Positions 39,301 through 54,300 of a stretch of 64,000 nucleotides of DNA are shown here, piece after piece. The notes under the pieces are model-generated. The model was not told the DNA's origin, searched no databases, and was given only the letters and a program-made list of their open reading frames with translations. Location of the stretch: positions 68,679 through 132,678 of the forward strand of contig NW_002060950.1 of the NCBI RefSeq assembly GCF_000150275.1. The letters are read 5' to 3'. The position numbers and the translations under genes were made by a program. The DNA is from Trichoplax adhaerens (taxonomy: Eukaryota; Placozoa; Uniplacotomia; Trichoplacea; Trichoplacidae). How positions within the stretch are numbered: the first letter of the stretch is position 1; each line of letters begins with the position of its first letter.

Positions 39301-42300
39301 TGCTGACCCATCCGGAAAATCGCATCCAATACCCACTGCTTATTTTTATCAAGATTACGAAGGCACCAATTCTAGTTCTGAGTCCGGAAAACGGGTTGCT
39401 GACGTTCTGGCTAGATGTGGCAGGAAATCATTAAAAAATCCATATTATATCTTCCGTGCTGGCCACACTCGTGATACTAGTGGCAAGACCAAATCTGGCT
39501 TTGATGTGCAGAGAAGCAGATATGTAAGCAGTAAATCAAGCAAACATTACAGCTAACAGCAAGCCAACGTAATCATTTAAATCACTTCTACTGGCTGTCA
39601 GAATATAGCAGAAATGTCATAAAATTATAGCATTTGGTAATTATATTTATTACTGATATTAATCAATTTTTTCCTACATAGGTCTGCTTTTCTTACAAAG
39701 GCTTAATTAAAGATTCCGTAACTTTTAAGATCGAATATCAAAATGACGCGGGCGACACTTATCAATCCTGGAGAAGCTACCAATTTACTGCAATACAGGA
39801 CAATAAGTGGCATGATGCCTGCATAGACATAGTGGAAAAAATAAATAGTGATAGCGGCTATTTTAGCAAACGGGCATCCATCTACACAAAATATATTGTT
39901 AATGAAGTCCGAGTCTACAAGCTGAACGGAGATCTATATATTGATGACACTTACATCGGCAAAATCAAGCCCTGGAGTATGTGTAGTATCCACTTAAGCC
40001 GATGTGTAATTAACTTTAACTTTGTTCATTGAGCACATAATATAAGAAATAGATAAGTTGTACTGCTGCCGATACATCCAAGTAAGCGAATAATTGATAG
40101 TGTATTCTTTTTTATGCCACAGTCTATACCTATCGAGCCGCTGCTCAGCCTAATGGAGCGATCATTGAGACCGTTAAAGTAAAGAAGTTGAGTGCTGGGT
40201 CATTTGAAATTGAAATGAAACCATTTGCATGTGCTCACAATTTAGGACTTATAAAGGTTGCTCACTCAACAATTACTCAAACTAAAGAAAATTCCAAAAT
40301 TTATCGCGGAGATAAATGGCACGGCAATGCTACCGTTACTGTTACAAGGTCTGTATATTTGTGTATCTATCTTGCACACAAAAGATGCCATTGAATGTCT
40401 CTAAAACAGAAAGAATTATTTGAAATCCACATCTGTACAGCAGCTCTACATAGCAATTTGTAATCGTATGGAGCTAAGCTACTATAGCAATCTAGTCTTA
40501 TTTTGTGATATTCATGGCTGCATTTATTTTACAGGACACGAGCTGCAAGCCCGCCAATCGGAGGAACTTTCGACCTTAGCTTTCAGGGCAATACCATCAA
40601 TAATATCAAAGCAGATGTCAGTGCCGTCGAAATGAAAAACCTTTTAGAATCTAACTTCAATATTGGCGTTGTTCAAATAGAGCGTAGTGGCTCTTGCTCC
40701 GGTTATCGGTGGAACATTAAATGGATGTCGCAAGGCGGCGACAGGGCAGCTATTGACATAAAAGGGTCCTCTCTTACTGGTCTTTCACCAAAAGTTAACT
40801 CGCATACTTTAAGTGACGGGGGCATCTTCTTACGCCCAATTCCTGGTGATATGCTTCGAACCGCATCTCTTTTACCTCAGGCAAGACTTAGCTTACGAGT
40901 ATTTTATGATGCTTTCTTAAGTACGAATTTATTTCTTTAATAAGTTGAAAGGGTGTAGTTAAATTAGGTAGAAAAATTACTGAAAAATACAAAACTTTTA
41001 ATGACTAAATTTTAAAGCATGTATTTAATTTTTACAGGCTGTGGTAAATATTAATCGGATACCATCACTCTGCACAGGAGACTGTGTATACCAATACCAA
41101 TTATCGTCAACGCCTACAGTTACTGGTATAACCCCAACTTCTGGCACAGGTGGCTTAAATCATTTAGGAACGGAGATAAAAATTTTCGGCACGGGTTTCG
41201 GCACCTCCGTAGCAGCAGTAACTGTAAAGATCGGAAAAGTAAATTGTTACGTAACGAAATGTGCTGACAATAACATCACTTGTCACGCTGGAATAAGCTC
41301 TGGGGGCCTTCGTCTTGTGGAAGTCACAATAACTAATAAAGGTAATTGAGGCTTTAATAGCCAACGAAACCCGCTTAATTTTGTATCATCAGGATTACAA
41401 AAGCGGTAATTGATAGTCCTAGTGTGGAACACAACTTTTAAAACATTAAAAGAAATTAATCGTAAAAATGAAAATCATAAGCTAGTGTCGGAAAAACAGA
41501 ATTATTTCTAACAATTGGACCATAGTCAGGTCTAGACCATACTATTTCTACGATTTAAAACAGGATAAATTTCAGATATATCGCTAAATTAAAATGTTGG
41601 ACATTTATAGAATTGTCAATAATCGTGATAGTTCTTACACAATGTCAAATGAGATTTGTGTAGGAACTACCACAATCATTGCCAATATTCTGTAAATTCT
41701 GCTGAAATATTATATTTATGCCTACAAACTATACACGCTTTGAAAGTATGAGGCATTAAAAATTATAATTACTTTAATAGAATTTAATAGATTTATTCCA
41801 TGTTAGCCCATTAGAATAAGACTATCAAGATCTTTAATGTGATTACGATATCTAATAATGTCTTTAGGTAGAGCTCGCCATATGTCTAATATTCCGACTA
41901 ATGCGCAAGGAATCTACTTCCAGTACCCAGTCTTGATAACCAATATCACACCTTCAGAAGGTAGTGCAGGCGGTGGAACGATCTTGACCTTAAGCGGTAA
42001 TGGTTTTAGTTCTGTAACTGGAGAAATTGCAATAACTGTCGGTGGAGTAGAGTGTTCTGTAATCGGAAAGAAATCAAACATAACATCTGTGGCATGCATA
42101 ACTGGTCAATACTCGCAAGTAGCCCCGGCTGCGGTAGATGTTATTGTTTCCGTTAAAGACGTCAATGCAACAGTCGTTAGTGGTTATACATACAAAAACA
42201 CAGGCGAAATTACCTCCTTTAGTCCGAATAAGGGCAGCGTCCTAGGTAAGTAAAAGAATGTAAATCAATTAAGCATATTCTGATCAAAACATTTCTTAGC

Positions 42301-45300
42301 ACCTGATGCTATACGATGTGCTTGCAGGTTTTACCCACAATTTTTTTAAAGGTACTAGAACTATTTCTTTAAGTTAAATCACTACTATTTCATCTATGAT
42401 ATTTTGTAGGAGGAAATTTAGTTACTATCAACGGAAATAATTTTGGAAATTCCAATAATTTGCAGTTTCCGGTACTAATTGGTGTATCCCCATGTAAAAT
42501 ACAAACATACAGCAATACTCAAATCACATGCATTACCACTTCACACCAAAGAGGTACTTTTAAACTTCAGGTAGCCATCGAAGGGCGTGGCATGGCCATC
42601 ATAAATGGAAACGCTAACTACGAGTACATCTTCAAAATCCTGAATATAATTCCAAGATTTGGCTCTATTACTGGAGGAACAGAAGTTACAATCAGTGGAG
42701 AAGGATTCGGAACAAACGCATCCAATTTCATCATAACTCTCGGCTCATCAGATTGTAACCCGATATCAAGTAATGCTACAGCTATCAAATGTATTACAGA
42801 AAGTTCGTTGAAGGAAGTGCAAATTGATAACTCAGGCCATAGTAAAGAATTTGGTCTTGGCTACGCATGGAACAAACCAAATGTTACAATTACTGTCGGT
42901 ACATTTATCAAGTGGAGTTGGTCTGCAGTTGATTATTCATCTTTACGCTACGGTGTTGTTCAAACCAGTTCTAAAGACTCAACATTTTATGATGGAAGTG
43001 GATTCATCAGCCAGCGTTCCGCTACCGGTTCGTTCAGGCATCAGTTTACTGTCCCTGGAGTTTACTACTATTCCGCAGGTAATGTCGATGGGCGTGATCT
43101 AGTTAAAATGAATGGTATCATCAATGTCATAGTAGAAAAAACTGCAAGTGCAACTTTTTCGCTAAAAACTAAGCAAGGTTATGAGGCGAATTACGTTAAC
43201 GAGGAGGTGAACATGACATCAGACAACTCAGGTTGCTCATTCGGAGATGGTCGCACTAGCTCAATCATTGGGTGTGTAGATCCTAAACCGTCAAATATCG
43301 AGCCAACCATGTTTAAATTTACTTGGTGGAGATGCAGCACCCCCATTATCTCTACAATAGAGCCAAATATCGGTACAAGTGCCACCAATATTGTAATTCG
43401 TGGTAAAGGATTTAGTACCACTGCCTGTCAAAATATTGTATCAGTAGGGAATTACTCCTGTTCAATATTATCATCTTCTACAACTGAAATCGTTTGCAAG
43501 CCTACTTTGCAAGGATCTATGACTCCTGGAATCCGTCAGGAGATAAAGTTGTTAGTTAAAAACTTAGGCTACTCATTAACGACAATTGCAAGTGTAAGTA
43601 AAAGATCTTTCACCTTAATGCCAACGATCTCCTCGGTGACTCCAAGAACAGGATCCATTGCTGGTGGCACAGTAGTGACAATTACCGGTGATGGCTTGTC
43701 AGCAAATAACATAGAACCTGTAGTTCAAATTAATGGTTCACTTGATTGTAAGGTCAAGACTAAATCATATACACAAATTACTTGCGTAACTCCCAAGGTC
43801 TTATCCAGTACAAATAACTTAGATGTGAAAGTTCATATCAATGCTGTCGACAGCGTTTGTCATGGAAATGCATGTAGTTTTGCTTTCACGTCAGCTAGGA
43901 CTCCCACGATAACCAGCATTAACCCGACAACTTTTGTCAGTGGGACTACAGTTACTCTTTCAGGTTCTGGATTCTCAGCAAACTCATCTTATATCACTGT
44001 CAAAGTCGGCAATTTTAGATGTCCAGTCATAACTGCATCTAAATCATCAATATCTTGTAACACACTAAACGTAACTTCAGGTACACACAATATTAGTGTC
44101 TACGTAGCCGATAAAGGCAACGGTAGATTCCAATCCGATAATAAAGTGACAAATCAAGCTGTAATTACAGCGATTTCTCCATTGCATGGCAGCTTATTAG
44201 GCAACACCTTACTGACAATATCAGGCAGCGGTTTTAGTAGCAAGAAAGATACTTCAGTCAAAATAGGCGGAACATCCTGCACAATTCAAAGTGTAACAAC
44301 TTCACAAATTAAGTGCAGAACTACGGCAAAGACCGAAGGCAGCTATGACGTATCCGTAACATCGCATGGGATAGCATATCCCAAACAAACATATAGCTAC
44401 AGAGCAAGCTCAACACCATCTGTAACAGGAATTAACCCAACAGCCGGCGAGAGAGGAACCACAGTAACTTTAACGGTAACTGGAATAACTTCGGGAATCT
44501 CTGATATAAATGTTAAAATAGGAAGAGCGAGTTGTATTTTGCAGTCATTCACTGGTAACACAATTGTTTGCACAACAACAGCAAACACTGCCGGTAATTA
44601 TGATGTACAAGTCATATCTGATGGTGATGGTAAAGCTTCAGGAACGGCTCAATTTAGGTATAGACTAAAGGTCGTAAGTGTATCCCCATCCAGATCTTTG
44701 CTAGGCGGAGGCCGCTACATCACCATTCAAGGTAACAGTTTTGATGTACTAGGAGGTACCACTGTCAAAGTGTGTGGCATTATATGTATACAAGATCAAA
44801 ATACGAACCTGACCGAATCAATTGTAACTTGCGAGGCGCCATCCATGAATGTTAATCAAATGAATGATTTGAATTGTTCTATCGATGTTAGTACCAGTTC
44901 CGGACAACAAGCAACACTTGCTGATTCTTTCAGATACTTAGCGTCTGGAACCCCTGTTGTAACCGCCATATTTCCTAATCGAGGTGGTACCGCTGGCGGC
45001 ACAGCAGTCACGATAAGTGGAACAGGTTTCAACACACAGCCAGGTAAAATTTCAGTGTCCATAGCTGGTACAGCATGTTCGATTAATTCTCTTACATCAA
45101 CATCGATTAATTGTACGACCGGCCCACACCAACGAACCGAAAAAGCGCTTGTGAGGGTTTATACTACCCTCGGTAACCGTGCAGGCCTACCAATCTACAA
45201 CACCACTGATAAAGAATTTTACTACGCTGACTTCTGGTCCTCTAAATATACTTGGGGGGGCAGGGATCCTCCAACGGAAGGAGATTATGTTGTGATCAAC

Positions 45301-48300
45301 AAAACCCAAACGGTTATTCTAGATGTTGATACACCAATTCTAAAATTTCTACTGCTGAAAGGAGGAAAGCTCATATTTGACGAAAAAGATCTTACCTTGA
45401 AATCCGAATACATTCTTATAACTGATAAAGGCGCACTCCAAGTAGGTACTGAAGACAAGCCGTTTCAACATAATGCCAACATTATTTTATATGGCCACGT
45501 GCGTTCCAAAGAATTACCTATTTATGGTGCTAAAGTGCTTGCCGTTAGGGAAGGAACATTAGATCTCCATGGTAGGCCAATTCCTGTTACTTGGACAAGG
45601 CTAGCATCAACCGCCCATCAGGGAACTACAACTCTCAACTTAGAATTAGCAGTAACATGGCAGTCGGGAGATAAATTAGTATTAGCTTCCACTAGTACCA
45701 GTCCTGAAGAGAATGAGGAGGTAACCATTGCGAGTGTTACCAATGGCGGGAAAACGGTGCTACTACAGTCGCCTTTACGATATACACATATCTCAGTATC
45801 TCAAAATATTGCAGGTCAGACCATTGAAACCCGCGCAGAAGTTGGTTTATTAACACGAAATGTTGTAGTTCGAGGGTCGAAACATTCAGAATGGATTGAA
45901 TTTGTCAAGGAATGCCCTGTCGACTTTGATCCCGGCCAGTTTGCGACTCAAACCTGCTTCTTAGGTCGTTACGGGAATGAAACACTGAGCGATCAATTCG
46001 GTTGTCATATTATGATGGCGTCAAAAGAAATGGATAAAGATCTGATCGTTGGGAGGCTATCGTACATCGAAGTAACTCATGCTGGTCAGGCCTTTCGCCT
46101 TGGAAGATACCCAATTCATTATCATTTAATGGGAGATATACAGACATCTTATGTACGTGGCTGTGCCATACATAATACGTTCAACAGAGCAGTCACGATT
46201 CATGGAGTTCATAAATTGACGGTAGAAAACAATGTAGCTTATAACACCATGGGACATAGCTTTTTTTTGGAAGACGGTATCGAAACAGAAAATATCATAC
46301 AGTACAACCTTGGTATCTTTACGAGACAATCTTCAAGCTTGCTTAATGTAGACATCACGCCAGCAACATTTTGGATAACTAACCCCAATAATACTGTACG
46401 CCATAACGCTGCTGCAGGTGGCACTCATTTCGGTTACTGGTTTAAAATACCAACTCACCCTGAAGGGCCTTCATTTACTACAAAAATTTGCCCAAGGAAT
46501 GTCAATATCGGCCAATTCTATAACAATTCAGCTCATTCTTTCGGTCGCTTTGGTTTATGGATCTGGCCGAATTATCATCCAAAAGTAGGTGGCAGTTGCA
46601 ATTCCAATGTGGATGCCCCGGTAAAATTAGAAAAATTTCTATCCTACAGAAACCGTAAAGGTGCTGAGGGAGTAAGCAGCGGTTCAACACAGTACGTAGA
46701 CTTTACAGTAATGGATAACATACAAGCAGGTCTAGAAATTCACCAGGTATCAGGTAAATGGGGAGAACAAGGTCCTCTAGTGCATAATTTGATTACGGTT
46801 GGCCATAGCCAAGTCCAAGGTCCTACTTTTATCTGCCAGCAAGCGGGCTTAAAAACCCCCAAATCTTCTAGGCTAACAGTTAAAAATGCTACGTTTGTCA
46901 ATTATGATCGCACTGGCTGTTGGGCTTTAATCCCTTGCGCTTTTTGTAAAGCCAATCAAGGTGGATTTCCAACAAAATTTGAAGAAATAGCGTATTTAAA
47001 CTCACCTAACAGGGTGCGGTTCAACTATGCTCATGAATGTATTTATGAAGACACTGATGGAACGTTAACTGGTATAATCGGAGGTAGTTATGTCCCTTGG
47101 AATGACAATTTGCCGCTATCAAACTGCGTCAAGGGTGAAGTAGAAATAAGCGATGAAGCTCCTGGCGCTAAATGTGATGAAACGGTTGTAATCAGACGTT
47201 TATCATGGAATCAGCCAAGTCCGTCAGCTTTACTATTTAAAGATACAGTTCTTACCAATCGTTTCGGCAGTAGTGTGGTACCTTATAAAAAGAAAAGGCT
47301 TACCCATCCTAAGGGTTGGATGGCCACCCTTGTTATGGGAGAGGACTACAACATGTACTGGAGAAATGCTGCTCATTTGGTAAATATAAGCTACACAGCT
47401 GGATTCTACGAATTAATGAGCGAAGATTATGTTTACATGAATCACCAATTGACTCAGATACCGGACCATTTCGCGACGACTACTAAGTTTATGAATATGT
47501 CCGACGGTTTACCAGATCCGCTGACTGCAGAAAATGGAGAATGGTTTTTTAACCGTACAACTAAGTCCTTTTATTACATTACCAAAGGTAGTGAACTAGA
47601 ACAACCGCTATATAAACGCAATATGCAACCGAAAGTTTACCAATGCTACTTCAGGGATTGTGTCAAACCTGTACCTAAACCAGCTCCTAGACAGCGTCCT
47701 TCAGACTATCGGTTATGGTCCGAGAAAGGTAGTTGGAATGGTAAAGTTAATAAGGCTATACCGAAGTTTGGGGAAGAGATCGTAATTGAGAAGGACTGGT
47801 GGATGGTACTCGACGTAGTTGATCTACCCTACTTCAAAAAAATTACTATTTATGGAGCTTTAGAATTTGACGATAATTCTGATAAAGTCTTAAATACCTC
47901 CTACATTTTCATTCACGGTGGCCAATTAATTATTGGGTGGGAACATAGTCCGTACACCCATAAAGCACACCTTATACTTAGTGGAAATCATCAAACACCT
48001 GAAATAGTTTTAACCAACGGACCTGTTTTAGGAGCCAAGGCCATCGGTGTTTTTGGCTATCTTGATTTACATGGTAAACCTAAATCAACAACATGGACGC
48101 ATCTAGCTCAAACAGCTCCTGTTGGTGCTAATGAGATCACGTTAGAAGAAGCAGTCGATTGGGAACTAGATGATGAAATAATTATTACTTCTTCTACGTA
48201 CGAACCTTTCCAAACCGAAAAAGCACAAATTTCCCATATTTCTACTGATAAGCGCACTATTACCCTATATCAGACTTTACGCTATTCTCATTTATCTGCT

Positions 48301-51300
48301 GTTAACATGGTCAGTGGGCGCCAGTATGCAATGAAAGCGGAGGTGGGATTACTAACACGTAATATTGTGGTTGAAGGAGCAGAAGATGCTATCGGATCGC
48401 TATCAAAGCAAAGCTTTGGTGGCCGTATTTTAGTAGGATCATTTCAGCAGAATGATGGTACAAGATTTACAGGTAATGCCAGAATTGACTACGTGCAATT
48501 TAAAAACACTGGGCAGGAAGGATATCGAGATTATTTCGATCCGCGATTTTCCATTGCGTTTCTGGATATTGGTTTCGTTCCGGCTATGAATCAATTTTAT
48601 TCTTACGTTCGAGGGTGCAGCTTTCATGACGGATATAATACCGCAATCGGAGTTTTCGGCACTGAAAATATGACCGTATCAGACAACGTAATTTACAAAA
48701 CTGTAGGCTCTTCGATTCGAGTTTGGGGTCGAAAAAATCGAATTATTCATAACTTAGCTTCTTTGACGCTAGCCGTCGCTACCTACAATGGTAGATATGA
48801 AGAAGAAAATACCGAATGGGAAGCAAGTTTTGAAGTACATAAAGCCGTTGAACTAACACTGCGTGATAATGTTGCCGCGGGTTCCCAACGCGCCGGATTT
48901 CGTATCCGTGGCGAAAAATGTTATAATATCAATCCGTCGATCAGTTGGTCAAATAATATTGCACACTCGAACATCCATGGTATCATGATGGGTTTTCAAG
49001 ACGCAGAACCAGGCTGTACAAGAATTGCAAACTTTGTTTCTTATCGTAATTACGATTACGGAATATTCTTTTATCAATCATCCCGTATGATAATGTATAA
49101 TGTTACGTTGATCGACAATGTCTGCGGTATTATGCCGTTTGTTTATGCTCCGGCATCAGTGACACATTTAACAGCAAATAAATTTGTTCGCATCCAAGAA
49201 TCCATGATTATAGGTACAAGTCCAAATTTTGATTGTAGTGCTGACTTCGTGATCCCTAAAGATACTGCCATCACTAAAAAGCATCGATGTCCTAAACCTG
49301 CCTCTGGTGGTAGAGCCGGGATATTTATGACCAGCTTCGTCTCCGGTACAAATGCAGCCCCCTTTAAACCGTGGCATGGAGTCAAAAATTATCCTGCTAT
49401 CAACGGCATAACAGAAATTTCTTCTGTTATATTTGCTAATTTTGGTATTGCTTGCGGAAAGCGTGATGTAGCTATTAGTTCAAATAAAAAAACACCTGAT
49501 GCTATTCATCCGATTCAAATGTCTGGTATTACGCTGGACAACGTCTATGAATCATCGAAGTTATACTTCTTCCCCCCAAGTATCAGCTGGGTCAATCCAT
49601 CTGATTGTGTCGATATGGATTGTGATGGTCAAAAACACGCATTGATAAGAGATTTAGACGGAACCTTTCTAGGTAAGACTGGCAATACAGCTATTGGCAA
49701 AGCGGAATATGAATGGGATGGAGATCCCAGGCGTGGTTTAGGTGATTACCGAATACCCAAGACATTTTTAACTGCACTAAACGGATCTCGAATCGCCGTA
49801 AATTCTGTAGCGCCTTATAAAGGTATTGTACGCGGAAATCGTACGTCTTCTAACTGCAACTGGGTAAGTGAATGGAATGCTTATAGGTGTTCAGGACTCG
49901 ATCACCAAATGTTTATCATAGAGAGCATGGATAAGGATACCGAAACGCGTCGTATTTCCCCAGTAGCTCTCGCTGCAGATGGTTACCTGGACTTATTAAA
50001 TGGTCCTCAAGACTTTGGCTGGTGTCTTGGCTATACTTGCCAAGAACGTTTATCTACCTTCTTTACTACTGTGTCAACTGGAAAACTCTACGATGTTCAC
50101 TTCACAGGAACTAACCCCCAGCACTTACGATTGCATTTAATCAATTCTAATTATAATCAAGCCATTGTTGTTGGGATCTTTTATTCCAATCCTCAACGTC
50201 TTGATGTCTATCAATTAGGCACTTATGTTAACCCCACTAACGCTAAACTTAGTGGTAGTACCTTCGAGTATCTTCCGAAAGATCCGAAAAATCCTACTAA
50301 GTTTATTCCTAACTTTCATGGAATAAATGGATTGAACTATTACGATAGTGCTAAACAAACCCTCTATATTTTGGTTCGAGGAAGCAACCCAATCGATATT
50401 ATCACAATGCCGATAATACAGCTCTCCTTGAAATTGCCCGCGATTACGATAGACGAGTTTTTTGAAAAGAATTTAGTTAATAATATTGCTGAATTACTAG
50501 GTATCGATAAGTCAAAAGTAAGGTATGTTGAGGCCATTAATGAGCAATCGAATACCAGACGAAAACGAGCTTCTAGTACTATGACAGTTATTGTAGAAAT
50601 TGGCAATCCACCAGCACCAACAGTTAACGTTGTTGCAGAAGAATTTTACGAAGTAAACTCTACTGACGGTATTAACTCGACTTTACTTTTCCCTCCTCCT
50701 ACTTCTGCTACAACTAATCCAACTCCAAGTTCATATCCTCAAAATTATACCGGAACTTCAGAGCAGATGACCCTTGTTACACTGCAAGTACTAGCCAATA
50801 AAGTTGTGGAGGTCGCCCAAATTGGCGCTTTTCACAAAAAAGGTTACAATCTTCTAGAAATTACTGTTACTGATCCAAGCTCTAGTCCTCAAGATCCACG
50901 AGAGGGGAATCCGTATACAAATACATCTGACTCACCAAATGGAACGGTCTTATATCAAGAGTTACAGGAATCACTGAAACTAAATTCAAGCTCTTACAAT
51001 AGTTCATCGTATACATACCTAATTGCCGGTCGACTACATTTGCAAATGCAACCATCCGGAAGCAACGAAACCGTTTCGCTTCCTACTCAGCCTAGTTTAG
51101 CAATGCTAGATATAAATGGTAATCTAATAAAGCAACTTGGACATCGTTATAGCTCTAATCCATGGACAGTAACGGCATATTTAAAATCTGGATACGGTCA
51201 CAACGATGCTTTCATTGGTGGTAATAATACAGTTTCTTTTTCTTCTGGAATTGCAAATTTTACTGATTTAAGTATTTCTCATAATGGTACGTATGTACTA

Positions 51301-54300
51301 TGTTTTAACGTTTCTCAGCCAATAGAAGCAAACTTTAGTATTTGTTCTCAAGAAATAGAGATATTAGAACGTATTTTTTACCTAAAAATGATACGAGAAA
51401 TTGCTGGAGCAAATGAAACTGTACCATTTCACATGCAACCAGTTGTGGAAATACTCGATGCAGCAAATCATGAAAGAATTACTAATCTAGGCTGGAAAAA
51501 GCGTAATTGGTTTATGCACGCCAAAATTGTAAATCAATCAATTGATGGAAAAATTGGCGGTCAAAATGTATTAAATCTTCTCCATTTACAAGAAATTGGT
51601 CTCGCTACATACGAAAGTTTAAACATCAATTACGCTGCTAAAGATTATGTTTTAAGTTTTTCTTTAATAACAGAACCGAAGTCATCCTATACAAATTTAT
51701 CAACTAATAGTGCTCCTTTTGAAGTTAAAGAACGTATGTTTTACCTAAGTGTTATTCGACAGCCCAGAAATTGCAATGAAACTGTTGCATGTGGGCAACA
51801 ACCTGCACTCGCTATTCACGATAAAGCCAACGGACAAATTGTGAACAATATAGGCTGGCGAGGTAGAAAGTGGTTCATTCAAGCGTACTTAGATGGGAAC
51901 TGCTCAACAACGCTAAATGGTCAAACGAGACTTCCGATACCAGCTAGCGGCATAGCACAGTTTACAAATTTAAGTATATATGATTCTGGTGAACAATTCT
52001 CATTGTTTTATAATGTTAGTTTAGATCAATATTCTGCGACTTATTCTGGTTTATCGGTAAAGAGTAAGAAATTTAACGTCGGCATGAGAGAATTCTACCT
52101 CCATGTTACCATGCAACCTTCTAATGCCAACGAATCTGTAGTTTTCGGACAGCAGCCGATAATAGAAGTTCGTGATGTCGGTACTCAGAAGATTGCAACG
52201 CCATTGAAAGAACCTTGGTATATATACGTTTCTTTAGTCAAGAACCCATGGCCATTGGAGAGTAACGTTTCTCTATTGGGTACTAAAAATGTGACTGTAT
52301 TTAACGAACGGGCAAGATTTCAGAATCTACTGATAACGAAATATGGTATCGGATATAAGTTAAAATTTATATCCACACCTGCGAGCAAAGTTATTAGATC
52401 AAAGTTGTTTGAAGTATTTTATGTCAATAGCTATTCTCCGGTTTTTAATGAAACTAATAGCTTGTATAAATCTACAATATCAGAGAATGTTGAAATTAGA
52501 AGTTACGTTGTTACAGTATTTGCAACAGATAATGATACTGGACCCCAAGGTAAAGTGTACTATGAAATAACAAATGGAAATTCCGATGGTGCATTTGATA
52601 TTGACAAGACGAACGGTCGTATCGTTACTAATGGATCACTTGATCGAGAAAAAGTTTCAGTTTTTACGTTAACAATAACAGCATATGACGGAGCAGTGAT
52701 CGAGAAAAGACGATCTACAAACGCAACAGTCATTATTACATTGCTTGATGTCAACGATAATACTCCTTACTTTGCAGAATATCCAGCGCACTATATTGTT
52801 CCAGAAAATACACGGATTGGCGAAACTGCTGCTATAATTGATGTTCGCGATCCTGACGCTGGCGAAAATGGGGCACTAAATTTTACGATGCTTTCATGTG
52901 ATTTATGCGGCTACTTCATACTAAATTCCACTACTGGAGCTTTCATTACTAATAAGAGCTTGGAACTAGAAAATTCGACTACATTACTACCGTATACAAA
53001 TTTTACGTTTAATATTCACGTTGCAGACCGTGGTACTCCACAGCCCAGAGCAATTACTGGAATAGTTATCTTAACAGTTATACCGACTAATGAATATGCA
53101 CCAGTATTTACTCGAACTAACTTATCCCTAACATTAGCAGAGAACACGAAGGTTGGACATTTAGTAGTGAAAGTTTTAGCTACAGATCGAGATATCGATC
53201 GCCACGGTATCGTGGATTACTACATTGAATCAGGAAACTTTCGTAAGACATTCTCTATTGCTAAAACAAACGGTGAAATTATTTTAATGCAACCACTAGA
53301 TTATGAAACATATTCGTCGTATAAACTCGTAATTACAGCACAAAATGGTCAAGATTACAAGAAGGCTACAAAGATGACCGTTCACATAACGGTTACTGAT
53401 ATACCAGACACAAATGGAGATGTCATCTTAATAGAAGATGTTTTGCCAAAAATTGCACCTTATCAAAGCGTAGCATCATTTGCTGGAATACCTAGTTTTA
53501 GCCCAATCAAAGTTATTTTAAAGTCAAAGCAAGGCAAACGGACCGATATCACCAATGATGTATCTCAAACTATTTTTGATAGTGAAGCAACACATAATTC
53601 TCTAATCGTTAGCCGTCGTAATGGCACGACAGTAATTACCGCTGAACGAGCTACTGTTAACCGCCTGAAGGTTCGTGTTATTAATGTCGGTATCATTGAC
53701 GTTCCATTAATCGCTGTAGATTATACAAGTCTACAATTACAAGCATTTTTATTCCCAAATATTAATAAGGAGGAAGTTAGAAAGGTTTATCTTATCGGCC
53801 GTAGTAAACAATTCGTCAAAGTCGTTTTTTATGCAAAGATAAAAATTAGTGACGGCGAAGTTATTGACGTAACTGATAGTAACCATACCAAATTTTCAAT
53901 ATCGTACAAAAGTTCTGCCAAAGCCGCGTTAGATTCTACCATCAAATCGAACAATGTTCTAACCGTTAATAAAAGCAGCCCAATCGGTAAAATTATTATA
54001 CATGGGTCTTTCGCTAATCAATCGAGACAGGAACTAGTTTTGCACGTTAGTCATGAAGCTGTCAACATTTCTTCTATGCTATCGGTCAACTTAAACCTTC
54101 GAAATAACACTCTGTATGGCACGGCAAATTCAACGATTGCCAGACCAGAAGTCGTGATGAAAATGGCTAACGGAGATAAATTGATGATTAGCAACTTTGT
54201 AACATACCCAAACCTAGTGACATTCACTGTGTCAAAATCGAAATACGCTCGCGTAAACCGCACAACAGGCATAATAACATTACTAGCCAACTATTATGAC

